DNA from: Minisyncoccota bacterium
GTDB lineage: Bacteria; Patescibacteriota; Minisyncoccia; Moranbacterales; GCA-2747515
Assembly (NCBI GenBank): GCA_938044295.1
Contig: CALIRC010000126.1
Coordinates: forward strand, 1 to 13,888
DNA: 13,888 nucleotides
Direction of reading: 5' to 3'
Each line of letters starts with the position of its first letter. Within the stretch, counting starts at the first letter, position 1. Below are positions 7,536 to 13,888 of the stretch, piece by piece. A model generated the notes under the pieces. The model ran no database searches and had not been told where the DNA came from. It saw only the letters and a list, made by a program, of their open reading frames with translations. Both the position numbers and the translations under genes were made by a program.

Positions 7536-7579
7536 AATTTATATCAAAACAACAACTTACAAAAACCTACAACCGACAA

Positions 7580-9409
7580 CTACGGTATAAATTTCTTTTT
7601 CAGTCGTGTAAGTCCTGTAATAAAAGGATGTGCATTCTCTTCTCGAAGTTGTTCATTTTCTTGACGAACCCTCACACTTTCATTTTGTAATGCTTTGAAT
7701 GCCATATCCGTACTGAGCCACTGCTTATGTTTACAGAGCAAAGCAAATTTGTAATGTTGATCATACAACTCAGAATGATTCTCAATAATCCGACCAAAAA
7801 GCTTGTCACTATTTCCATTTGATGTTTTTACTTTTGAGTCTGGCCGGCTGTAGTAATAAAAAAGTTTATGTGGAAGTACGCGCACTTCTCCACCAAGCTT
7901 CATAATACGCAACCAATGATCCCAATCCTCATAACCACGCAAATGTGTATCATATCCTCCACTTCGTTCGTGAGCATTTTTTCGAAAACATGTTGCTGTT
8001 GGGAGCGGAGAAGAAACAAGCGCCTCTCGCAAAGGGAAACGATCTTGCGGCTTCCAAATCCAAGATGTTTCTCCTGATACACTAACATGACAGCTTACAA
8101 GATCAACTCCTCGGTCAGAGTCAAAAACATTTTTGGCCATTTCAAGATATTTTGCAGCAATCGTATCATCAGCATCAAGACACAAGACATATTGCGCCCG
8201 CGCTTTTTGTATACCGATATTTCTAGCGTGCGAAACACCATTATTCTCATCAAGAAAAATCACCTCCACACAAGAATCAAGTTTACGTAGCATTCGACGA
8301 GTCTCTACATCTGTAGAAGCATCATCAACAACGATAATTTCCACTTCTCGAAGTGTTTGAGAGCGAATAGATGCAACTGCATTCAAAATATACTCCCCCA
8401 AGTTATAACAAGGAATCACAACACTGAACAAAGGCTCTTCAAAGTGCCTGTTTTCGTTACGCTCAGCTTGCAATGATTCTAATGCTTGATCATATTCTAC
8501 ACGAATTTCATCTTCCAATTTATTCGCAAGTAACGCCACATCGCGAGGAAGTGGATCTGATTGAGAGCGATATTGACTATAGTAAGAAATAAAATCCTCA
8601 ATAAATGGATAGCGCATCAATCTTTGCCGACTTACAATCTCTCTTTGCCGCAACTTATACTTCAAATTTTTTGCATCAAAAGAAAAATCATGCCGCAAAA
8701 GTATATCTGGAATATACATAAATTGATCACGATCAATGCCATAAAATTCACACATCCGATAGCACAGTATAAGACCTTCACCACCAGCAAGTGCACCCTC
8801 AAATCCTCCAGCGCGCATAAATACATCCTTCTTCCAACAAGAAATTCCTTCTGCATCTATAAATGATACGAGAGCCTGATCGCCCAAATCATAATGCGAC
8901 GGAACATACACCCCATCATCATTGGTAATTGGAATAACCTTTCCTCGAAGAGCAACTAACTTGCGTGAAAGCATATGCTTATGTATTTCCCACAAAGCGC
9001 GAGAATCTATTACGCCATCACTATCTAAAAAAACAAGAAATGCACCACGAGATTCTAGTGCGCCAATATTCCGACCAATGCTACACCCAACATTTTGTGT
9101 AAGTTTAAGATACACGAAATTCGACCACGCACCATCAAGAATACGATCCACAACAGATTGATCTAAACCATTATCGACAAAAACCACCTCAAATTCTACT
9201 TCACCAGAATTTTTGTATATACTTTCTATAAGTCGCAAACAGTCGTCTCCTTCATCATAACCTAGAATCACAATCGACAAAGAACCACTAAATTTCTCTG
9301 AATAAGAAATCTTTTTTCGATCTTTGATCAAACCGTGAAAATCAGACAGCTGTAAGGAGTCAGAACGCAGACGCATATCAATTGATGTTGTGTATGAATA
9401 TGAAATCAT
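7580..9409 (-). CDS. Glycosyltransferase with two family 2 (GT-A) domains
   Basis: 609 aa. The first GT2 domain (43-245) starts LSIVILGYDEGDD, has VVFVDNGLD (76-83), a metal-binding DSD (129-131) in FLVFLDSDG, and ISCWKKDVF plus GGEGLILCYRM late in the domain. A charged helical linker (250-325) follows. The second GT2 domain (327-525) starts FSVVIPCYNLGEY, has VVDDASTD (360-367), the metal-binding DADD (412-415) and the conserved acidic GYEDWDHWLR (492-501). Both halves look catalytically intact. A short helix (571-592, QENEQLREEN) precedes a basic C-terminus. It should transfer two sugars to the surface glycan in the cytoplasm. The ATG lies 10 bases after the preceding stop, without a Shine-Dalgarno; an in-frame ATG at codon 12 is an alternative. 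Stop is TAG. Confidence 0.92.
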   Translation of the reverse strand: MISYSYTTSIDMRLRSDSLQLSDFHGLIKDRKKISYSEKFSGSLSIVILGYDEGDDCLRLIESIYKNSGEVEFEVVFVDNGLDQSVVDRILDGAWSNFVYLKLTQNVGCSIGRNIGALESRGAFLVFLDSDGVIDSRALWEIHKHMLSRKLVALRGKVIPITNDDGVYVPSHYDLGDQALVSFIDAEGISCWKKDVFMRAGGFEGALAGGEGLILCYRMCEFYGIDRDQFMYIPDILLRHDFSFDAKNLKYKLRQREIVSRQRLMRYPFIEDFISYYSQYRSQSDPLPRDVALLANKLEDEIRVEYDQALESLQAERNENRHFEEPLFSVVIPCYNLGEYILNAVASIRSQTLREVEIIVVDDASTDVETRRMLRKLDSCVEVIFLDENNGVSHARNIGIQKARAQYVLCLDADDTIAAKYLEMAKNVFDSDRGVDLVSCHVSVSGETSWIWKPQDRFPLREALVSSPLPTATCFRKNAHERSGGYDTHLRGYEDWDHWLRIMKLGGEVRVLPHKLFYYYSRPDSKVKTSNGNSDKLFGRIIENHSELYDQHYKFALLCKHKQWLSTDMAFKALQNESVRVRQENEQLREENAHPFITGLTRLKKKFIP

Positions 9410-9419
9410 AAATAACTAG

Positions 9420-10976
9420 TTATGCATTTTTAAGATCATCAGAATAATCAAACGCAGAAAAGTCTCTGCTATAAATCTGCCTCACAAGATCTATCGCTTC
9501 TTCGCTATAATATTCTTGCCATGGTTTTGAGTATGAGCTCGCATTTCGAAGACCTAAAAAAGACTTCCAATTTGAATCATCAGCACCTATACTGTCAAGA
9601 ACTTTCTGAAAATCATCTTCAAAATTCTCTAATTTACCGACAAAATTATATGTAATTTTACCATAAGAGAGTGCATCAACCATCGGCCTCCAATGACGAT
9701 CCATATCTGCAGGATCTTGCTCACTAACAAACTTCAGAAAATGAATGAAATCAAAAGAATCAACCGAAAGTGAATAACGATCAATACAATAATTCTTAAT
9801 TGCAATGATGCTAGCATTATCTTTCTTGTGAACAAATTTATTTATATAACAAGAAATAATACGACGGAACGGATTGCGTACAAAAGCAAAACGATATACA
9901 TCATCACTTCGCAAAAAAGTAAGAATTTCTTTCAAAGTGAAATCTGAAAACATTTTTAGCTGATGAAAATCTTTACTATGAATTTGCATTTCATCCATAG
10001 TTGAAAGTGACTCATTTTCTAAACGAGCAAGAATGTTCTTAATGAGTGTACAGCCACATTTCGAACTTTGCACATACATCCACGTACCTTTTTGCGAAAA
10101 AAACATATTCTTCTCGAGGGGGTCAGTAGAAGAATAGTTAAAGAAAGAACGAATATGTACCTCTGAATAAATACTACGCAGTTCAGATAAGAATAACTGG
10201 GGAGACAAGTTTTTAAACGCTGCAAGCAATCTCTTTTTAATACCATCTTGATATACGTCAGAATGTTGAAAAATCTGCCCAGCGTGATAATTCTCCTTCC
10301 TATAATCCACAAGACTTGTAGGAAATTTTTCACAGTAAATCAAATGCTTTTCAAGATACTTACAAAGCGATTGCACATAGCTTGATCCTGCAGCAACACG
10401 ATTGCGAGCATAGTTAAAGTGAAAAAAAGATTCTTGCGTCAGAGTGATCGGACCCAGAGCAAGTGTTGCGTCCACAAAAGATTTCGAACTTGGGATAGAA
10501 GAATCAAAAACTTCTTGGCAGTGCGATGTATCAAGAAGAAAAAATCCTGTAGCAGCATCAGCCAAAAGACCTTCATTTCGTTGTTTTGGATATGTGTAAA
10601 CATGACAACCTTTATGACTTTTGATGTCCCAACCCATCGCCTCCTTGCGTAACGTCGTTTTACACGCTCCCACTGAATACTGCATTTTCTGCATGTGAGT
10701 GACCAGATCATCCAAACAGTTATGTACCTGCCCCCATTCAATCTCTACACCAGCATCTACAAATCCAACATACTTATAAGTATTACGGTAATGCAAATAT
10801 GCTGTATTAAAAAATGCAGAAAATCCACACTCCTTATTCTCATCAGTTTTTTTGTGATCTGCATACAGTGTACGCAAGAATATTACATCAGTCTTCGGAA
10901 TAGAGCTGTACACACTAGGATCAACCGTCTGTGCATTATCAGCAAGGTCATTTATAATCAGTAAAAAAACTTTCAT
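9420..10976 (-). CDS. Fusion of a GT-A-like N-terminal domain to a PAPS-dependent carbohydrate sulfotransferase
   Basis: 518 aa. The C-terminal half (290-510) is a Sulfotransfer_2-type enzyme. The 5'-phosphosulfate loop is QSSKCGCTLIKNILARL (303-319), the 3'-phosphate motif is FAFVRNPFRRIISCYINKF (363-381), and HWRPM (428-432) followed by YNFVGKLENFEDDFQKVL (443-460) matches the order I recall in chondroitin/dermatan and HNK-1 sulfotransferases. It should move sulfate from PAPS onto a sugar hydroxyl. The N-terminal 240 residues are unassigned: MKVFLLIIND, TDVIFLRTLYAD, YKYVGFVDAGVEIEW (DAG where a DxD might sit) and LLADAATGFFLLDT give a GT-A-like layout, so it may be a degenerate or novel glycosyltransferase. 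The ATG overlaps the preceding TGA by four bases (ATGA), implying coupled translation. There is no signal peptide, so it acts in the cytoplasm. Stop is TAA. Confidence 0.88.
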   Translation of the reverse strand: MKVFLLIINDLADNAQTVDPSVYSSIPKTDVIFLRTLYADHKKTDENKECGFSAFFNTAYLHYRNTYKYVGFVDAGVEIEWGQVHNCLDDLVTHMQKMQYSVGACKTTLRKEAMGWDIKSHKGCHVYTYPKQRNEGLLADAATGFFLLDTSHCQEVFDSSIPSSKSFVDATLALGPITLTQESFFHFNYARNRVAAGSSYVQSLCKYLEKHLIYCEKFPTSLVDYRKENYHAGQIFQHSDVYQDGIKKRLLAAFKNLSPQLFLSELRSIYSEVHIRSFFNYSSTDPLEKNMFFSQKGTWMYVQSSKCGCTLIKNILARLENESLSTMDEMQIHSKDFHQLKMFSDFTLKEILTFLRSDDVYRFAFVRNPFRRIISCYINKFVHKKDNASIIAIKNYCIDRYSLSVDSFDFIHFLKFVSEQDPADMDRHWRPMVDALSYGKITYNFVGKLENFEDDFQKVLDSIGADDSNWKSFLGLRNASSYSKPWQEYYSEEAIDLVRQIYSRDFSAFDYSDDLKNA

Positions 10977-12610
10977 AATAATTTTAATTTATTGACACAC
11001 TTTTCGATAAACGTATACTCTGAAAAACCTGTATTCACAATAGACATTTTTTGCTTTGCTACCGTCCAAAATTCTTGACTCCTATTGCGATATCGTGCAT
11101 AGTTTTGCGACGTGGAGGTAGGTGATGTGAGTTGAAGAAATTTCATTTCTGGAAGAAATGTAATAAGAAGCTTATTCCGATACCGATAAAAAAATTCAAG
11201 ATGCTCTGAAACTTTTAAATCCTCATCCCAAAGTACATTCAACTGGGCAAATGCGGACGTACGCGCAAGAAAAACGTTCTCCACCATATGATAAAGTGGT
11301 ACACGATTTAAAAACCCAAGGTATCCGTATGCATCTCTGTAATGATAAATAATATCATCACGCTTCACAAGTGAATAACGTATGAGCTCTCTCTGCGAAC
11401 TTTCTTCATAGCCTGCAACAATATGTAATCTCTGATGTCGCTCCAAAGTCGCATAAGCAGCTCTGATACTCGCAGAATCTTCTACAGTAGCATCATCATC
11501 AGAAAGAAAAAAATACTTCGTCGAAACATGTTGAAGTAAATAATTTCTTCCAGCACTCAGACCACTATCAAATGGCATAGTCAAATATGAAATACGCATA
11601 CCCTTAATGAGAGGACCGATAGCATGCTCATTCCCATCATCACAGATAATGATCGAAGCATGCGGAAAATCAGATCGAATTTTCCGCACCGACTCAACAC
11701 ATAAGTCAGATCGCATAAAAGTTTTTACCACAAAAGTAATTTCTGATTCCCATCCAATATATCTCTCATTACCTATAGTAAGACCTGAAAATGCTTGTGC
11801 AAAACAATCCGCCAACAACGTCCCAGAAGACATGAGTGCATCACAATCCTTAGATAGTAGTGACTCTTTTGAAAGATTATGATTATAAAGCTGAATAAGA
11901 AAAAGTGCGGAACCCTGTTGAGGTAAATTAGGCGTATAGTCAGATAAATGCAATACAGTCGAAAAAGAAGACCAACTCTTCCAGTAAAAAAGAGCTGTTC
12001 TACCGAGCATAGAATCAAACTGTCTATCTTTTGCGTGATCAGCAATCACCTTACTAAGCAACTGTGAACCAAATAAAATAAACTTATTATCAAAATGATC
12101 TTCACGTAATAAAATTTCAATCTGGCGATCATAATATGTACAGATCACTTCCGTCCCCGATCGCGCCATCATATATCCAACGCTCGGTGTACGCTCTGCA
12201 TTCAAAAAAACACAGAAATCTTCAGATTGCATATACTCCGAAAAAACATCAGACAGACTTTTAAGGGCTATGACATCAGCATCAAGTGCAATACCTCCAT
12301 ATTTTCGAAGGATTGCAGTCGAAAAGATATCTGACTTTTGAGCCCACATCGCAAGATCAGTGGACCACTTTTCTGGCAAGTCTGGCAGGTAGTGAAAAAT
12401 TGTTTCTGGTGTGACAACAACAAAATCAAAAGAGCCTCGATGTCTATTAATCGTTTCAAGACAAAGCATAATGTAGTCAGGCATTGGCCCGCCCCAAAAA
12501 ACCCAGATTGTCTGATCTATGTGGACAGAATCTAACGCAATGACCTTACCAACATAGGACGTCTTACTTTTTTGTATACGAGGCAGATTTGAGTTTTTTG
12601 ATTTCTGCAT
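10973..12610 (-). CDS. Two-domain glycosyltransferase: GT32-like domain plus a beta-1,4-GalNAc-transferase-like (GT12-type) domain
   Basis: 545 aa. Residues 32-245 match the capsular-synthesis/DXD sugar transferase (GT32-like) type: DQTIWVFWGGPMPDY (32-46), then SDIFSTAILRKYGGIALDAD (93-112) with the metal-binding D110-A-D112, and GYMMARSGTE (145-154). Residues 290-525 are a second GT-A domain: VVKTFMR (294-300), ICDDG (322-326), SGLSAGRN (349-356), metal motif SDDDA (370-374), ENVFLAR (444-450), EHLEFF (469-474) and YARYR (504-508). That order closely resembles vertebrate GM2/GD2 synthase (B4GALNT1, GT12) as I remember it, so a GalNAc donor is possible, not shown. The protein is cytoplasmic. 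Its ATG lies inside the methyltransferase gene (47-base overlap); no later start is plausible before the conserved domain. It ends in TGA, overlapping the next start by four bases. Confidence 0.9.
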   Translation of the reverse strand: MQKSKNSNLPRIQKSKTSYVGKVIALDSVHIDQTIWVFWGGPMPDYIMLCLETINRHRGSFDFVVVTPETIFHYLPDLPEKWSTDLAMWAQKSDIFSTAILRKYGGIALDADVIALKSLSDVFSEYMQSEDFCVFLNAERTPSVGYMMARSGTEVICTYYDRQIEILLREDHFDNKFILFGSQLLSKVIADHAKDRQFDSMLGRTALFYWKSWSSFSTVLHLSDYTPNLPQQGSALFLIQLYNHNLSKESLLSKDCDALMSSGTLLADCFAQAFSGLTIGNERYIGWESEITFVVKTFMRSDLCVESVRKIRSDFPHASIIICDDGNEHAIGPLIKGMRISYLTMPFDSGLSAGRNYLLQHVSTKYFFLSDDDATVEDSASIRAAYATLERHQRLHIVAGYEESSQRELIRYSLVKRDDIIYHYRDAYGYLGFLNRVPLYHMVENVFLARTSAFAQLNVLWDEDLKVSEHLEFFYRYRNKLLITFLPEMKFLQLTSPTSTSQNYARYRNRSQEFWTVAKQKMSIVNTGFSEYTFIEKCVNKLKLL

Positions 12611-13484
12611 TGTTTCTATTTATAACATCATATGCTTCTCGTAATTTTTTATTGTTTGCATCATTGTTTCTATTTATGGTGTCACGTGCATCCTGAATTT
12701 TTTTATTCTGCTGTTCATTAATAGTATTAATCTGCTCATACAAATCCGCAACAGTCTCTCGATATTGTACGACCATTGCATCATAGCGAGCATCTTTGCG
12801 ATCCAATATGCCTCTAAGTACGTCTACTTCTTTTTGTTTGACGGTGAGCAGATGTGCAGGATTTTGATAAGTAAAGCCTGGATCTGCACACTTTTCAAAA
12901 ACATAAAAATCACTCACTGATTCACTGGACTCGTCAGATTCATACGGAAATGGATTTAAGATAATACTTTTAAGTGACCAACCATCAAGGTTTTCTTCAC
13001 ACCATAGCATGTACTTCCGATGCCGCACATGAACAAATGGCATATTCCGATCATAATTTGACGCATAAACGATTACAAACTGTGTTGCATGATCAAAAAG
13101 ATCATGCATATACTGATCAAAAACACTATCCTCGACAAGATGGAAGATAACATCCAAAGAAAGAGACAGTGCATATTTTTGTGATTGCCACACATCATTG
13201 TCATAGACATAAAAAGACCAAGAAGAGTCAGTCCCATACAGCGCCTCACATTTTTTTACAATCGTCTCAGAAACATCAACACCTACATAACGCACATCTA
13301 CTAAATCACGAATTTGATTGCCGTCTCCACAGCCTAGATCAAGCATACTCTCAATACGATGCTCACTGATAAACGCATTGAGAAACTCTATTTTAAAAGT
13401 CGATAAACGACCATACGAACCACTACCAGAGTTACCATCTGCCTTGTAACGCTCTTCCCAATACTGTGAAGATGAAAATTCCAT
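12564..13484 (-). CDS. SAM-dependent class I methyltransferase with a C-terminal repeat coiled coil
   Basis: 306 aa. Residues 5-200 form a Rossmann-fold methyltransferase. The N-terminus SSQYWEERY is typical of the Methyltransf_23/25 type; the SAM-binding glycine motif is LDLGCGDG (48-55), the acidic end of strand 2 is VGVDVSE (67-73), and SLDVIFHLVED (109-119) fits motif IV. Residues 214-298 are predicted helical coiled coil, of which 245-298 are three 18-residue repeats. In this context it may methylate a sugar or the glycan terminus; the MTase-plus-coil layout recalls the O-antigen chain terminator WbdD, although no kinase domain is present. The substrate cannot be read. The ATG lies 14 bases after the ATP sulfurylase stop with no Shine-Dalgarno. 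The last 47 bases overlap the next gene. Stop is TAA. Confidence 0.88.
   Translation of the reverse strand: MEFSSSQYWEERYKADGNSGSGSYGRLSTFKIEFLNAFISEHRIESMLDLGCGDGNQIRDLVDVRYVGVDVSETIVKKCEALYGTDSSWSFYVYDNDVWQSQKYALSLSLDVIFHLVEDSVFDQYMHDLFDHATQFVIVYASNYDRNMPFVHVRHRKYMLWCEENLDGWSLKSIILNPFPYESDESSESVSDFYVFEKCADPGFTYQNPAHLLTVKQKEVDVLRGILDRKDARYDAMVVQYRETVADLYEQINTINEQQNKKIQDARDTINRNNDANNKKLREAYDVINRNNAEIKKLKSASYTKK
12591..12752 (-). repeat. Three in-frame 54-base repeats encoding an 18-residue coiled-coil unit
   Basis: Residues 245-262, 263-280 and 281-298 of the methyltransferase align without gaps: VADLYEQINTINEQQNKK, IQDARDTINRNNDANNKK and LREAYDVINRNNAEIKKL. The last two copies share INRNN and also keep DNA identity (the plus strand has TGTTTCTATTTAT at 12611 and again at 12665, exactly 54 bases apart). 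An 18-residue period equals one hendecad plus one heptad, compatible with a continuous, weakly supercoiled helix. The next gene's start codon lies inside the third unit. Confidence 0.8.
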
Positions 13485-13498
13485 ACACGTGATATCAT

Positions 13499-13888
13499 TT
13501 AGCTAACAAACAAATCCTTCGCAACTGAGCGCAAATACTGCACAATTTCTGGACGCATACAATGTTCAGAAATAGGTTCATCATCTCTTAACTTTGCCCT
13601 AAATTGCGTTCCACTAAGTTGAATTTTTGAATCATCCTGATGATCGCAATCGTTCTCAGAAACCATTCTAGCACAACCAAGGCAATAGGAAATAGCTTGA
13701 TACCGCATAATTTCTATACCAAGTTCTGATTTACTAAAACGATCAAAGATTACATGCGCATCATACGGACCATAATAGGATCCAACGCCAGCATGATCAC
13801 GCCCAATAATCATATGTGTACAACCATAGTTACTTCGAACCTGTGCATGAAATACTGCTTCACGTGGACCAGCATATCGCATATGCGT
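13499..13888 (-). CDS. sat: ATP sulfurylase (sulfate adenylyltransferase), C-terminal part; 5' end outside the window
   Basis: The last 129 codons of a sulfate adenylyltransferase, which makes APS and pyrophosphate from ATP and sulfate in the cytoplasm. The frame stays open to the window edge, so the Met at 13882 is internal: TH-MRYAGPREAVFHA is the conserved mid-protein motif. NYGCTHMIIGRDHAGVG follows (the HAGVG/GRDH nucleotide-binding segment), then YYGPYDA. A CLGC-x8-C-x-H group (residues about 68-82 of the visible part) resembles the zinc site of some bacterial and archaeal ATP sulfurylases. LSGTQFRAKLRD and MRPEIVQYL are the usual C-terminal end, so no APS kinase domain is fused at this end. 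The QxRN motif and N-terminus are not visible. Stop is TAA, 14 bases before the methyltransferase. Next to a sulfotransferase gene, it most likely feeds PAPS production. Confidence 0.93.
   Translation of the reverse strand, partial: THMRYAGPREAVFHAQVRSNYGCTHMIIGRDHAGVGSYYGPYDAHVIFDRFSKSELGIEIMRYQAISYCLGCARMVSENDCDHQDDSKIQLSGTQFRAKLRDDEPISEHCMRPEIVQYLRSVAKDLFVS

Noticed and set aside
7313..7690. 125-codon plus-strand frame covering the GT4 start region and the 158-base gap
   Set aside because: Lys/Tyr/Phe-rich translation from an AT-rich stretch, overlapping two well-supported genes; no motif or initiation site seen.
10019..10741. Minus-strand open frames of about 100 codons inside the sulfotransferase gene
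   Set aside because: They lie in a different frame from the clear sulfotransferase coding sequence and have basic, low-complexity translations.
10973..10976. TGA possibly recoded as glycine (as in some candidate phyla)
   Set aside because: The TGA forms a classic ATGA stop-start overlap, and no gene has an in-frame TGA, so the standard code is sufficient.
13485..13498. Palindromes TGATATCA and CACGTG between sat and the methyltransferase
   Set aside because: Only 14 bases between co-directional genes inside an apparent operon; short palindromes occur by chance and no second site supports an operator.

Overview
This 13.9 kb window looks like an accessory, surface-glycan region of a bacterial genome. 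All nine genes I can support lie on the minus strand, so transcription runs from high to low coordinates. Base composition is moderately AT-rich (roughly 40% GC by eye). Stop codons are TAG (5), TAA (3) and TGA (1), so the standard bacterial code fits. None of the eight visible start codons has a Shine-Dalgarno sequence at normal spacing. I cannot name the organism. The C-terminal repeat family, the large multidomain glycosyltransferases and the unusual initiation context suggest an uncultivated lineage (a candidate-phylum bacterium is one possibility), but nothing here proves it.

Right part, read in transcription order: the C-terminal portion of an ATP sulfurylase (13888-13499, cut by the window edge); a SAM methyltransferase with a C-terminal coiled coil built from 18-residue repeats (13484-12564); a two-domain glycosyltransferase with a GT32-like half and a half resembling animal beta-1,4-GalNAc transferases (12610-10973); a fusion of a GT-A-like domain to a carbohydrate sulfotransferase (10976-9420); and a double GT2 enzyme (9409-7580). 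These five are packed with overlaps or gaps of at most 14 bases and probably form one operon. After a 158-base gap with a terminator-like hairpin and promoter-like motifs come a single-domain GT4 enzyme (7415-6354) and a GT2-GT4 fusion (6301-4055).

Left part: two exported proteins, a seven-bladed beta-propeller-like protein (3950-2343) and a right-handed beta-helix protein (2159-63). They have different scaffolds but end in the same module: three copies of a DUF5648-like repeat in the same register.

My working model is a cluster that builds a sulfated, possibly GalNAc-containing and methylated or capped surface polysaccharide. ATP sulfurylase would start sulfate activation, the sulfotransferase would use PAPS, and at least seven recognisable glycosyltransferase domains in four proteins would build the chain. 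The methyltransferase with its coiled coil might cap or measure the chain, by analogy with WbdD. The two secreted proteins may be displayed on that surface through their shared C-terminal repeats. APS kinase, flippase or ABC exporter, and polymerase are not in the window. No RNA genes, transposases, integrases or CRISPR arrays were found. No gene-free stretch exceeds 183 bases.
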